64,000 nt of DNA from Apoderus coryli (taxonomy: Eukaryota; Arthropoda; Insecta; Coleoptera; Attelabidae), in the NCBI GenBank assembly GCA_911728435.2, contig OU452199.1, forward strand, positions 25,740,860 to 25,804,859, in the 5' to 3' direction. The notes below the pieces were generated by a model, which ran no database searches, was not told the origin of the DNA, and was given only the letters and a program-made list of their open reading frames with translations. Each line of letters opens with the position of its first letter. The first letter of the stretch is position 1. The position numbers and the translations under genes are program-made. Shown in pieces: positions 42,717 to 54,805 of this stretch.

Positions 42717-42766
42717 ATAATTGAAGAATATATATGTTTATTTTGTGGAGCAGACGTCGTCTAACT
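42717..42766 (+). mobile_element. Penelope-like terminal fragment
   Basis: GAAGAATATATATGTTTATTTTGTGGAGCAGACGTCGTC matches the last part of the element at 22169-22562 (GTGGAGCAGACGTC). The hammerhead part is missing. Confidence 0.5.
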
Positions 42767-44720
42767 GATTTAATTATATCTAATTATTATTTTTACTTTG
42801 TTATTTCTAATTACTCTCCCGCACAGGTCCATTAATAAAATACATAAATATATTTATAGTAGTTTTCTTGAAATCTGTTATACAATCTGGCAACGCTGCC
42901 ATCTAGTTATTCTATTATGACACTAACCACAACATGTCCATGTCAATGATATACAGTGCGTAAGTACATACCTACGTTAAGTATGCAATAGTCTAACACA
43001 TATTAGATTAAAAAATATATAAACACTGATTATTTTGTCTTCATCCGTAGGTACCTAATTTTGTTCAAAATAGTCTTATTATTAATCCCATGAAAAAAAA
43101 ATTAAAAAAAAGTCGTTATTTCTTTCTGGTCGATAATTTACCAGACCCCGAGTGAGCGAAACGAGCGAGGGCAGCTATACAGCGAAGGGCTGCAGCGGCT
43201 TTACCGCCAGTGGTACTTACAACTGTTTTTCGCCTGCCTCTTCATACTACAATATCAAGCAAAAGAACTTTATTTTAATAATTAATTATTACTGTTATGA
43301 ACTGACAGTTTTTGACAGTAATTAATGGAAGTATTTTTTGACGTACATGATAATAGGCGTTATGCTTTGACAAACTCAGATCAGATAAACTTATGTGACA
43401 GGCTCACATGTCAATGTTGAGTATTTTAAATGCAGAAAGAAACTGTCAAATTATTATCTGAGCGTGTACGCTATAGAAATTTGATTTTAGAATCTTAGGT
43501 ATATTTCGGTACAACAATAATAATTAAAAACTGATTACTAATTAATAATGGACAATTTTAAATAATTAAATGAGTTTAGCGGATTGGCAGACGACTACCT
43601 AAGTAAACTTTCTCAATTAATTGTCAACTTATCCTCTAGATGGAATGCACATTAAGTTAAGTGAGTGAAAACTACTGATGTTAACGTTATTATTGGAAAT
43701 CTAACAGTAGCGCCATCTATGAAAAGAAAATAAAAAGAGCGGGCGCTAAATGGTCATTTACGCATGTGCGGGCGGTAAAACTCTGTTTAAGTGCAGGCAG
43801 GCGAAAAAATATATTAGATAGGTATTTTAAATCTGCTAGTCTAAAAATGGCTGCCTAGACTATGATTATTATCTTAGGTGACGTTATTTTTTAGAACTAC
43901 CACATCTCTCTATTTGAAAATCGTTCGTGTTAAATTAACGTTAATAGCGGCGGACGTTATTTTTTTTTTTTTTTTTGTTCATCACAGTATTTTATAGGTT
44001 ATGTATGTATGTATTATTTTCAATTGCAATGGATGAAATAACTTTATGCGTTTGTTTGTGGATATTTGTGAAAATGGTGGCATCATAGCCAAATGAAACA
44101 TATTATTCATTTCCTGTGTTTCGTGGGAAAAGGGAAAAATCGTTGTCATCGCTATGATTTGATGTGGATTTTCGCACATTTTGTAATTAATGTTACAAAT
44201 GCTGCGTATATCAGTGTCTTTTAAAAAATTATTCACAATATTACTTTTTTGTCCTTAACAACATAAAGAAATACATTTTTGATTCACCCCGTATATAAAT
44301 TTCGATACATTTAAAATTTCTTAAATGTGGGCTAATTAATGTTTTTTTGTATCACCCTGTACATGCTGCTTATTAATTAATGTTGCTATAATCTGAGAAA
44401 TACTTAGCGCATAGCCAGAAGTTAAAATAATGTTAACCTTAATAGTGGTGGACGTTAATTTTAGGACTACCGTATCTTCTATTTTGGTTCGTTGGTTTTT
44501 CATAATTTGATAATATTTTTTTCTAACGTTGGTGTCACTTATTTTAGTTTAGTTGACACCTCTAGTTTCACGTCATAATTTGGTTTTGGTAAGATGTTTT
44601 TTCTAACCCGACAGACAAATTGCTTTTGTCAAATAGTTTCTTTGTTTACATTAATATCCTAACAGTTTTCGGCATTATTTTCATGTTTAAGATCAATTCC
44701 TATCAACATGTTGTAAATTG
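42767..44720. other. No gene recognised
   Basis: A long AT-rich stretch without a supported ORF. 43870-43960 and 44430-44500 share GTTAATAG(C/T)GG(C/T)GGACGTTA-type sequence and may be relics of one repeat. ACCCTGTA-type MITE ends occur near 44355. The left TIR of the hAT transposon should lie here but could not be located. Confidence 0.4.
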
Positions 44721-44779
44721 TATTGTTATAAAATGGTTATTAAAAATAGTAATTTTATTTATTTAATAAACAAGAAGAG

Positions 44780-46284
44780 AAGAAGAGCGTGATAAGAATA
44801 GTACAAAAATAACACAGTTTTTTCCTGTTCCGTCGGCATCAACTTCTGGTTCATCGGAAACGCTGACTTCCATGAATAATGAAGAAAACCAAAGTCCACA
44901 TCAGCCTTATCTGCAGCTTACAATTTCAACTACTACTGGTGAACAAACACTGATGAAGACAGGCCCGAGGTAACAACCACTACTTACGATGATCCAGGTC
45001 TTTGGCCAAAGATTCTAAATACATCTTTTAGACAAAGCATAATCGAAAATGGCCCAAAACAAATTGTACAGTTTAATTTTAGTTATTATGAAAGACGTTT
45101 AAGAAATGGAGAAGTTTATCATAGAAATAGGTTACTTTATTCGATTTCTAAAATCGCTGTTTTTTGTTTTTGTTGCAAGCTTTTCGATGTACAAGAAAAT
45201 AATACATTTTCTCGGGGATGCAATGACTTGTTGCATTTAGCAATGTATCTAAGTAGACATGAAAAACATTCGTCTCACTTTAATAATTATCAAAAATGGA
45301 CAGAACTATGTCAAGCGTTAAAAAATAAAACTACAATTGATAGTGCCCATCAAAAACTCCTTGATATGCAAAAACAACGATGGTATAATGTAATTAAAAT
45401 TATAGTATATGTTATTCAATTTTTATGCAGGCAAAATTTAGCTTTTCGTGGCCAAGACAGTAAATTATGTCAAAATCACAACGGAAATTTTTTGAAGTGT
45501 ATAGAGATGATAAGTAAATTTGAGCCCGTAATGGCAGATCATATTCAACGTGTCACTGCTAGTTCACAAGTTAAAAAAATGCCAACTTATCTTGGTGAGA
45601 TGAAATCATATCTCTTTTAGCTAAGGAAATCCAAAATTCCATTTTGCATTTATGCAAGCAGAATAAATATTTTTCGATTATATTGGACTGTACACCAGAT
45701 ATTGCACACACGGAGCAAATAAGTATTATCATACGTTTTAGTCACTTCAACATCTGTTCTAAAGAATTACAAATACGTGAACACTTTTTAGCTTTTAGTC
45801 CTATTTTCCATACAACCGGCATTGATTTGAGTTCTTTTATACTAGAAGAGTTAAAAAAACTCGATTTAGATATAAATAACGTGCGGGGACAGGGCTACGA
45901 TAACGGTTCTAATATACGTGGTAAAAATTGCGGTTTGCAGAAAATTATTTTAGATCTCAATCCACCAGCTTTTTATATGCCTTGTGCTACTCACACATTA
46001 AATTTAATAGTTAATGATGCTGCAAAAATTAATCATGAAACCGTTGGTTTTTTTAGTTTAGTCCAAGAATTATACAAATATTTTTCATCCTCTACTAAAC
46101 GATGGAATGTCGTCAAACAACACTTCCCCAATTTAACTTTAAAACCTTTATCAGATACGCGATGGTCGAGCAGAATAGATGCTACAAAACCATTGTGTAA
46201 AAGTTTACCAGAAATTTATGACGCATTATACGATATAACAAATTCAGATAAATTTGATCAGGAATCAACATATGAGGATAGGTG
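44780..46284 (+). pseudogene. hAT transposase, N-terminal and central part (TTF-type zinc finger, DUF4371)
   Basis: It begins with a Lys/Glu-rich start and ITQFFPVPSASTSG (a PCNA-box-like ITxFF segment common in ZMYM-type hATs). The TTF zinc finger follows: RNGEVYHRNRLLYS, CFCCKLF, and SRGCNDL...HE.H..H. Next come HQKLLDMQKQRWYNVIK and, after a frame shift near 45600, SIILDCTPDIAHTEQ (catalytic Asp region), VRGQGYDNGSNIRGK and CATHTLNLIVNDAA, and then LSDTRWSSR. A premature frame break occurs near 44960. The coding sequence is cut at 46284 by the gypsy LTR. Confidence 0.85.
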
Positions 46285-46562
46285 TGAGGATATACACATA
46301 TCATTATGAGGCGCATGCCCGAACTGTCAACTGGATTGAACGGCGGTGTCTATGAAAGAACAGCAGTCTGTTACAAGCCATACAACCGACACGCACTACG
46401 TCGGTAGCGATCCGGTCTAAAGCCTTCTAGAATATGTGTTACGTTGCCTCCAGTTTCCGATAATCAGATCGATTGTGTAATAAACGTATTGACAATAGTC
46501 AAATAGTCAAACGTCGTGAATTCAATAGAATTCACGACGTTTTATTGTTACCAATCACTACA
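46285..46562 (+). repeat. gypsy 5' LTR
   Basis: It begins TGAGGATATACACATATC and ends CCAATCACTACA. It is followed at 46564 by a primer-binding-site-like TGGCGACAGGATAAAC. Confidence 0.92.
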
Positions 46563-46647
46563 GTGGCGACAGGATAAACAAGTTAATAACTATAACAATC
46601 TTCCAGTCAAGTGAAAACCACGTGCGACATAATATCTTACCGTCAAG

Positions 46648-47247
46648 ATGGCAAATTTACGCGTGTTTAATAGTGACGAGGACGATTGGATAATATACGC
46701 CGAGCAACTGGATCAGTACTTCACGAAACAAAACATTGACAAAGAAGAACTTAAAGTTGCTACGATTTTATCAAAGTTGAGTGCCTCCACATACAAACTC
46801 TTGCGCGATTTGTGTCATCCGGTTCTTCCAAAAACAAAAAACTATAAAGATCTCTCTAAACTACTCAAAAAACAGTACAGTCCCCACGTGAGTGTGTGGA
46901 AAGAACGGAAGAAGTTTTATGAAGCATACCAGCTACCTCAAGAATCAATAATGAACTGGTTCGCTCGTATAAAATGCCTCGCTAGCAATTGCAATTTCGG
47001 TAGCAGACTGGAAAGCGTGATTACGGACAAATTTGTCGTGGGTTTAGCGAAGGGGCCAATACTGGATCGCTTATCTGAAGAGGATGAAAACACATCATTA
47101 GAAAGCCTGAAGAAAATCGCCGTGCAAAAGGAAAATCTAATTAATGTGGACGATATTAATTATGTAAACGGTGAAAAGTTCGCGCGTAAAAATGGCGACA
47201 TCCAAAACGATTACAGTGGTAAGCCTGCGCGCAACACAGGATATTGA
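46648..47247 (+). pseudogene. gypsy gag
   Basis: The ATG at 46648 starts a 199-residue capsid-type protein with WIIYAEQLDQYF, KLLKKQYSPHVSVWKERKKF, LPQESIMNWFARIKCLASNC and LESLKKIAVQKE, in the order usual for gypsy gags. The frame ends at 47245-47247 in a short tandem-like region (CAACAGTGTCAACGTC) that may have slipped. Zinc-knuckle residues continue in another frame at 47386. Confidence 0.85.
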
Positions 47248-47385
47248 CAAAAGACTCGTCAACAGTGTCAATTTCAAAGCTATCACCAGTGTAAACATCA
47301 ACAGTGTCAACGTCAACAACGTCAGACGAGTGACATAGGGCCTCGTGACAATTTTCAAAACCTAAACAAAACAAAAATCAAGAAA

Positions 47386-48306
47386 ATGTGCAAAATATGC
47401 GGAAAATCACACGCTGACGAGTGTACAGAATACAAGAATTTCAAATGCAGAAAATTTCGTGGACCACATTTGGAACGGATGTGCAGTGGCCGAGATCATA
47501 ATTACGTGGACGAAAACATCCTTGACACCAGCAACAGCAGCGTGGAAGAAAACAGCCCCTTGTATGCGCTGGTGGAGTCGAGGGGTGGTGCTGCTGTCGA
47601 CAAGGTAATCGAAATAAATAGTTGTAATGTGTTTGGCTTTTATTTTTCTAACAGTAACAGTATTAGTAATAAATTTGTCATAACAGTTTACGTGGGGAGT
47701 AGGCCCCAGCGGATGTTGATTGACTCCGCCGCGCAGTGTTCTGCCGTCAGCGAAGCCGAATACCGAAAGGAATTTGGTAACTATAATATAATAAAAGACA
47801 GTTTGATATTGCGAGGCTACAACGGTTCGTTATTTTCACCATTAGGATATTTTACAGTAAACTTGAATTTCAACAAAGTCGAAAGACAGCAAAAATTTTA
47901 TGTCATCGCTAACGGCGGCCCTAATATTTTGGGCAGAGATTTTTTAGATAATTTTAATATAATATTTAAGATGGTTAACGAAATCAGTAACATTCAACAC
48001 CACACAAAATCCTTTATAAGCAAGTATAGTTCCGTAGTAAATGATAAACTGGGTTGTTTTAGGTTTGCTGAGATTGGATTGGAGCTCAAACCAGACAGTA
48101 AACCAGTATTCTGCAAAGCCCGTGCCGTACCGCTCGCATACAAACAGAAAGTTGAGGATGAGTTGCAAAGAATGGAAGCAAGAGGAATAATTACACCTGT
48201 ATTGTCATCGGACTGGGGCACACCCATCGTGGTTGTGCATAAGAAAAATGGATCTGTAAGAATATGTGGCGATTTTAAGGCAACTATAAACATCTTGTAC
48301 CAGTGA
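47386..48306 (+). pseudogene. gypsy zinc knuckle, protease and start of RT
   Basis: The Cys-rich start (CKICGKSHADEC) is followed by a retropepsin with MLIDSAAQCSAVSE in place of the usual DT/SG triad: the active site reads DSA. ILGRDFLDNF follows, then RT fingers (ARAVPLAYKQKVEDELQRM, GIITPVLSSDWGTPIVVVHKKNG, RICGDFKATIN). A frame break occurs at about 48298. Confidence 0.88.
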
Positions 48307-49314
48307 AGTACCCATTACCAAGGGTTGAAGATTTATATGTCAGGTTAGCTGGGGGTAAGCTTTTTAGTAAGATCGATTTAACAGAAGCGTATGTGCAGTT
48401 TCCATTAAATGAGGAATCAAAAAATTTACTTACACTTAGCACAGAAAAAGGCCTATACAGATGTAACCGAATGATGTATGGAGTTACAGTCGCCAGCGCA
48501 TACTTTTAAAAATATATCGAGCAATTGCTTTTGGACATTCCTAGTACGGTTATATTTCAGGAGGATATTAACAACAGGTTCAACGGATGAAGAACATATA
48601 CAAAATTTACATAAGATATTCCAAAGACTTGAAGAAGCAGGACTAACAGTACAAACCAAGAAATGCGAGTTTTTCAAAAAAAGAGTCGAATACTTAGGAC
48701 ACGAAATAAGCTCAGCAGGACTCAGGAAGACAGAAACCAAAATCCGAGCAATATGTGATGCACCTAGGCTGGAAAATCTGATTCAGGTGAGATCCTTTAT
48801 CGGTATGGTGAATTATTATGCAAAATTTGTACCCAAATTGGCTGAATTACTTTCACCGATTTACGAACTTTTAAAAAGCAATACAAAATTTCGGTGGACG
48901 TCAGAAAGACAACAAACCTTTGTCAGAATCAAAGAAATTATAGCCTCTGACACAGTTTTGGTACATTATAACCCGAAATATCCCATGGCTTTGACCACTG
49001 ACGCTAGCGAAAAAGGCATTGCGGGTGTCCTGAGTCATTTAATGCCTGACAATACTGAGAGCCCCATAACATGTGTATCAAGAACACTTACAGTAGCAGA
49101 GTCAAAATATAGTACAATACATCGGGAGGCGCTCGCGATATATTTCTCGGTCCGGAAATTGGAGCAATATTTGGTGGGTAATCATTCCACTTTAAGAACA
49201 GATCATCGTCCATTTTTGGCAATATTTGGAGAACACAGAGGCGTGCCCCAGATGCACGCGAACAGGCTTGTAAGATGGTCAGTATACTTGTCCAGTTTCG
49301 ATTATAAAATTTAA
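48303..49314 (+). pseudogene. gypsy reverse transcriptase and RNase H
   Basis: The first frame (48303-48509) has YPLPRVEDLY and FSKIDLTEAYVQFPL (catalytic Asp) and ends at TAA inside a region that should read on. The catalytic box appears as IFQED (48552-48566), with Glu at the first Asp position, followed at once by a small deletion that shifts the frame. The second frame (to 49314) has the thumb and connection (KKCEFFKKRVEYLGHEIS), RFSFIG-like RSFIGMVNYYAKF, and RNase H (LTTDASEKGIAGVL, IHREALAIYFSVRK, RTDHRPF). Confidence 0.88.
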
Positions 49315-49350
49315 TACATAAAAGGTAAAGAAAACCTAACTGCGGATTAT

Positions 49351-50534
49351 ATGTCACCATTATGTGATGAAAAGCTCATTGCTTATTCAACAGACAGTTA
49401 CTCATATGTTTTATTCACTGAAAAATCCGAAGAATGGCCACTTAACAACGATTCAATAAGAAATTGGACAGCCAAAGAATCAGATCTGAGAAGTATAATG
49501 AAGTATATCAACGACGACAGCTGGCCGGTATCGCAAAATGCAAAAATCTGGCAAGATCGCTAATGTGGTGGCCAACATTGGACGAAAACATCAAAAAAGT
49601 GGTAAGTTCCTGTGATTTTTGTTTGACTATGAAATATTCACCACCAAAAACCACATTAACTCCATGGCCTTCAACAAACAAGCCATGGTCAAGGGTGCAC
49701 ATTGATTATTTAGATTTAAATGGACAGCAGGTACTGATAATAATAGATTCATTCACAAAATACCCAGACGCATTCCCGGTGCAAAGTGCAAATATGCAAA
49801 CTACTGTAGATCAATTGAGAGATTGTTTCTCAAAATTTGGATTGCCTGAGACGGTCGTCAGCGACAATGCGCTACAGTTTACCGGCTGCGAGATAAAGAA
49901 ATTCTTTTCCAAAAAGGGCATCCAACACATCACTATACATCCAGTGAACCCTCAAAGCAACGGTGCGGCGGAGAACTTTGTAAAGACCTTCAAAAAATAG
50001 TTAAAAAGATCACTGTTAGAACCGTCGAATAAGAAAGTAAAAATCCAAACATTAAGTTCAAGATTTTTATTCTCCTACAGAACAACAACTCACGCGACTA
50101 CTAGTTCAACACCAGCGTACTTAAGGTTCAACAGAGAAATCAGAAGCAGATTGTCGCACATAAAAGAAGAAAGCACCTACAAACCAGATGAAGAAGTGAG
50201 GATTAACTCCGAAAAGGCGATGACAAGGGAAATAAGGAACTACAGGGGCAGAATGAGGGTTTTCGCCGTCGCCGAATATGTTATGACGAGAGATTATCGA
50301 ACAACAACCACAGATCAGTGGGTAAAAGGTAGGATTGAGAAAATAATAGGAAGAACGACATATTTATATAGACTCAACACTGGTGAGCTGTGGAAAAGAC
50401 ACACCAATCAAATCATACGTCGCGGTAACAGTTCAGGGGCGTGCGAGCGTGGCGGCATTCGGGCGGAGCATATGCAGGTGTTCTTCAGTCTGATCCACCC
50501 ATTGTTGCAAACCAGCACGCAAGTGCACCGGTAA
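49351..50534 (+). pseudogene. gypsy integrase
   Basis: Frames 49351-49563 and 49464-50000 carry the zinc region (SCDFCLTMKYSPPK) and the catalytic core. The core has VHIDYLDLNGQQVLIIIDSF (first Asp), ETVVSDNALQFTG (second Asp) and HPVNPQSNGAAENFVKTFKK (Glu), so all three catalytic residues are present. A stop at 49998-50000 precedes the C-terminal part. The frame at 50151-50534 has YVMTRDYRT..DQWVKGRIEKIIGRTTYLYRLNTGELWKRH, a typical integrase C-terminal barrel. Confidence 0.88.
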
Positions 50535-50951
50535 GACCACAACATGTAATTAACACCTGTGACCCTGAGCATTATTGCGAAATTTCCCCACCGACAACCT
50601 CCCAAGATGTCGCTGCTGTAGCCTCGATTCCATCCGAATCCGCGGAGCCCAGTGCGCCCTCGGCCGCGTCTCCATCTTGTGGGGTTGCCTCGAACAAAAA
50701 TAACAAATGCGATGTCAGACACAGTGCAGTGTTCTAGCAAACAAGCCGCGTCTACGACCGGCGATTCGAGTGACGGCAAGTCGACGGCGAGCTTCGATTG
50801 CTCCGACGAAACCAGCGCAGAACGGGGTGACGCAGACCATCGGCCGGCAGCAGTTAACAGACCTACATCGACGACGGGCAGCAGTCACAGACCAAGACGA
50901 AAATTAAAGCTGCCCGAGAAATTACGAGAGTGTAGTGTCAGAGTCGAGTGA
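50535..50951 (+). pseudogene. gypsy pol C-terminal tail, frameshifted
   Basis: Two frames (50441-50737 and 50652-50951) rich in Ser, Pro, Ala and Thr end in a basic RPRRKLKLPEKLREC segment, like the R/P-rich tail that closes many gypsy pol proteins. Neither is an env gene. 50952-51376 has no coding match and leads to the right LTR. Confidence 0.6.
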
Positions 50952-51376
50952 CGAGTAACGTATAATATTTTACGTTTCAATGTTGTTTGTTTCTTTTAAG
51001 TGTGTATTTTCTGTCATTTATCTTTATGTAAAACGAAAATAAGCATACGTTTATATATATCAAGTAATGTAATGAAATCAATTGTATAAAGGTGCTAGAG
51101 GCAAGTTCGTCAAAAAAAAATATATTGATCATTCCTATTTTAATTTCTGGAATGGATCTGCTCAATAAGTAATTCCTAATCTGTCTGTCGTTACAAACGT
51201 CGAGACAAAAGCATTTTTCTCCATATCCAGTCCAACTCACATGTGACAGGTTTCACCACCTTAACATCAAACATTTCTTTATCTTGTCAGTAAGTTACTC
51301 GCCCCGTTACGTTGCTATATAGATCAGCGGGGTGCTCGAATTAATTCAAGGTATCAACCGAGTTGGAAATTTGGTG

Positions 51377-51624
51377 TGATGACATACACATACCATTCTG
51401 AAACGCATGCCCGAACTGTCAACTGGATTGAACGGCGATGTCTATGAAAGAACAGCAGTCTGTTACAAGCCATACAACCGACACGCACTGCGTCGGTAGC
51501 GATCCGGTCTAAAGCCTTCTAGAATACGTGTTACGTTGCCTCCAGTTCCCGATAATCAGATCGATTGTGTAATAAACGTATTGACTATTGAATTCACGAC
51601 GTTTTATTGTTACCAATCATTACA
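51377..51624 (+). repeat. gypsy 3' LTR
   Basis: It begins TGATGACATACACATACC and ends CCAATCATTACA. It matches the left LTR with scattered substitutions and lacks a 30-bp stretch. Confidence 0.92.
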
Positions 51625-51628
51625 GGTG

Positions 51629-52242
51629 TTTAGGGGATAAAATATCGACATTTACATTTATATGTTCGGTCCACATTTGGTATGAAGTGTTAACGAAAGT
51701 CAATTTTGTTAGTAAAATTTTGCAGTCAGAAACTATGTATTTTCAATTGGCTCTGAAAGCTTTACAAGAGCTGAAACAATTCTTACATGACTTCCGAACA
51801 GATGACAAGTTTAATGAAATTATTATTGCGGCAAAAGAGATGGCATAAAAGTTAGATGTTCAACCTAATTTACAGCCACACCGTTACGGCGTCGACAAAA
51901 AACTATTTTCGATTACGAACATAAAGATGAACCAATTTCTGATCCTCAAATATTTTTTTAAAAATTATTTTTTTTTACTGCATTCTCGATCAAGCATTAG
52001 TTTCAGTGAATGAAAGATTTTCCTTATTAGTAAACCATATGGACGCTTTTAAATTCTTATTTAACTTAAACGAAACTCCTGCAAAATCGCAGTTAAAACT
52101 TTCATGTAAAAAATTACAGGAAAAACTTAGTTTTAATGATAATTGTGATATAGTTGGGAACGATTTATACGAGGAAATTTTACAGATCCAGCCTATGTTG
52201 AAAGATTTAAAAAGTGATACATTTGAAATTTTACAGTTTATA
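51629..52242 (+). pseudogene. hAT transposase, C-terminal third (part 1)
   Basis: It continues directly from 46284 across the gypsy insertion (YEDRC then LGDKISTFTF). It runs through WYEVLTKVNFVSKILQSE and LALKALQELKQFL, breaks after 51848, and resumes at 52006 (NERFSLLVNHMDAFKFLFNL). It is cut at 52242 by a TA-flanked insertion. The frame break near 51845-52000 is an independent lesion. Confidence 0.82.
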
Positions 52243-53667
52243 CAGGGTGCGGCATCATAACTTCCTTTTTTGAAATGGGCGATATTTAGACTGCAAAGAT
52301 CGAAGTGGGGGGAGACTGCTCTTATTCGGTAGGCGTGCATCTAAAGTTTTGTTCCTCACCCGGTCAGTCGCCACGATGCTTTGGAACAGTGAGCAACGTG
52401 CATTTGCCGTCGAGGCGTACTTTTCGAATGGACGTTCTGTGATCGCAACTCAGCGTGCCTGTCGAAATCGAATAAATTTAGCCCCGGCATCGGCAGGGCC
52501 TGTACCAGATCGGAAATCAATCGTTACTGTTGATATACACAATGTAACAGTTCCATCCTCATATTCACATCCCTATTATAAGTGTCACAGTTTTCAGTTC
52601 CTTTTGCTAGTAAGTAAGAAGATATACTCCAAAATTCTAACCTAACAACAGTTACATGGGTCGCTACATTCAGGCAAAGCGGAGTGTGACGAGACGAAGA
52701 ATTGGAGTCCGTCGGCCCGTTAGAACACCTGCAAACATTGAAGCTGTGAAAGCCTCAATATTGCGATTCCCACGGTGCTCTGGCCGCAAACATGCATCTG
52801 CCCTAAGACTTTCCGATCGTTCAGTGAGGCGAATTTTTCACGATGATCTTCATTACCATCCGTATAAGTTGGTGTTTGTCCAAGAACTCTCCGAGCGTGA
52901 CTTCCATTCTCAGAGGAACGCATGTGAGGCATTTCTCTAAAACGTTCCTGAGGACGCAATTGATTTTTTCGTGATGAGGTCCATTTCCATGTGAGGGCAT
53001 ACGTCAACAAACAAAATATGCGTTACTGGACTGACACCAACCCCCGCGAATTGCATCACAAGCCCCTGCACTCACCTACAGTCACAGTGTAGTGTGCAAT
53101 TTCTTCGGCTGGGATAATTAGTCCCTGGTTTTTTGAAGAAAATGAGGAAACAGTGACAGTGAATTCTAACCGATATGGAAACATGTTGGAAGATTTTTTT
53201 TCCTCGGCTTAACGACTTGGGTTTAGGGGACGTTTAGTTTCAACAAGACGGCGCAACGGCTCATACTTCCAAGGGTATCAATGGCTGTTTTGAGGGAACA
53301 ATTTCCGGGGCGATTTGGAGTGGCTAGCTCGTCCCCCCGATTTGACCATTTGCGATTTTTTTACGAAGAATATGAAATCCCGTGTTTATTCAATCGTCGA
53401 AGAACCCTAGATCTCAAAGCCAACATCTGGGCCGAAATGGTCAACATATCAGCTGCCATGCTGGAAAGGGTTATGACAAATGCCAGAAATCGGCTTATTC
53501 AGTGTATCGACAATGGAGGGCGTCACCTATATGACATGATTTTTAAAACTGTGTGAAGCAAAACTTTACATATGTACCTACATTATTTAAATAATAATAA
53601 AAACTTCTAATCCATAAAATGGGTTTTATTGCGTTTTTAAATAAGGAAGTTATGCCGCCGCACCCTG
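52243..53667 (+). mobile_element. Tc1/mariner-like transposon (HTH/DUF4817-type transposase), degenerate
   Basis: Inverted ends CAGGGTGCGGCATCATAACTT and its partner (53640-53667) are flanked by TA. The hAT frame closes exactly when the element and one TA are removed. The transposase is broken in many places but readable: LWNSEQRAFAVEAYF (52379 on), a segment split by about 100 bp of foreign sequence at 52530-52640, RRRIGVRRPVRTP, FPRCSGRKHASALRLSDRSVRR, then a late part ending ARNRLIQCIDNGGRHLYDMIF at 53556. Confidence 0.88.
52376..53556 (+). pseudogene. Tc1/mariner-like transposase, multiply frameshifted
   Basis: Three frames carry it: 52376-52530 (HTH), 52656-52940 (second HTH and PYKLVFVQELSERD) and 53281-53556 (DDE C-terminal part). 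In between, the catalytic-region residues are only partly recognisable in shifted frames. The family, with its DUF4817-type N-terminus, is common in insects. It cannot be active. Confidence 0.8.
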
Positions 53668-53669
53668 TA

Positions 53670-53927
53670 TTTTCTAACGATTTAACCGCAGTATATCCAA
53701 ACCTAGCAGTTGCTCTTCGAATTTTACTAACTTTACCAGTATCTGTTGCAACTGCAGAAAGATCTTGCTCAAAATTAAAACTTATAAAAAATTGTTTAAG
53801 ATCGTCAATGAGTCAAGAACGGTTATCAAATGTATCTATTATTTCAATAGAATCATCTGACATAGATATTCACGATATCATAAAAAAAATTTCTGGCTTG
53901 AAAGCACGAAAAGCGGATCTTTTGTAA
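53670..53927 (+). pseudogene. hAT transposase C-terminal dimerisation region (part 2)
   Basis: The frame FSNDLTAVYPNLAVALRILLTLPVSVATAERSCSKLKLIK and its continuation to TAA at 53925-53927 is the hAT dimerisation (hATC) domain with the usual PV..A..ERSFS/CSKLK signature. It joins the previous part at the TA insertion site. 53928-54234 is non-coding hAT 3' sequence. Confidence 0.88.
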
Positions 53928-54234
53928 ACTACTTACTGAAATGTATTGTTGATTTTTAATAGTATTCGAAATAATTTTTAGATCTCATGTAACAATTATT
54001 ATATTATTATTATAATTATTATATTATTTGTTGATATTAGGTACTTACCAAATACAAAAAAAATATACATAGGTATTTGTTTTTATTGATAGTTACACCT
54101 TGCAAAGAGAAGTTTTCTTTTTTTTTAACCAGAGATTTTAATTATTTATGTTTTATATAATATACTTTAAGTTTTTGTTATGTATAATAAATTATTTTGT
54201 TTTGCAGAGTTTTGTTTTTTTTAAGCCAAAGAGA

Positions 54235-54763
54235 TTTTTAGTAGATTTTTAAAAAAAATCTAACTATTCAGGAGATCGACACAACCGAAATTTTGAAAAA
54301 TTTTTATGCAGTACTTCATTTTATGACCCCTGGATCCTAAAAATGACCTCAGTTCGAAAGTTTATATATCTATATATATATATAAATTCAGTATTTTCGT
54401 AGCCTACTGTTTGAATATCAAATATGTTCAATATATTGGGGTATAGGCTAATGTTGTGGTGTAGTGTAAAAAAACTCTTTTTTACTATGCCAAGCTTTCG
54501 AAATTTTTTTTTTTTTTTTTTTAATTTCTTCTTCAGGGCTGCAAATTACAAGAACAACGGTTTATGTTTTATATAAAAAGTACAATTCGCAAGTAATATT
54601 ACCTTTGGTATGTAAAGGTGAGTTACATTAATGTTAAAACTGACATATTTTTTTATTGTATATAGTTGTATATAATTGTAGGAAAACAACCAAACCTTAT
54701 ATATATATATATATATATAGATATATATACTCTGTCAACTTAGTTGAATATCTTTGTTTGTTT

Positions 54764-54805
<42 letters not shown>

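Larger units (their letters stand above)
46285..51624 (+). mobile_element. Ty3/gypsy LTR retrotransposon inserted in the hAT transposase
   Basis: LTRs at 46285-46562 (278 bp) and 51377-51624 (248 bp) start TGA and end CA. The length difference is one 30-bp extra stretch in the left LTR around GTCAAATAGTCAAACG. The 4-bp duplication GGTG flanks the element (46281-46284 and 51625-51628), and the hAT frame is continuous across the site once the element and one GGTG are removed. The internal order is PBS, gag, zinc region and protease, RT, RNase H, integrase. Stops and frameshifts inactivate pol. Confidence 0.93.

Noticed and set aside
42767..44720. Left terminal inverted repeat of the hAT transposon
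   Set aside because: No CAGGGCC-type start with GGCGCC-rich sequence was found in this stretch, so the left end is left unassigned.
50977..51240. Minus-strand ORF of 87 residues before the gypsy right LTR as a possible env or accessory gene
   Set aside because: It has the wrong strand for the element, no signal peptide, no furin-type site and no family resemblance.
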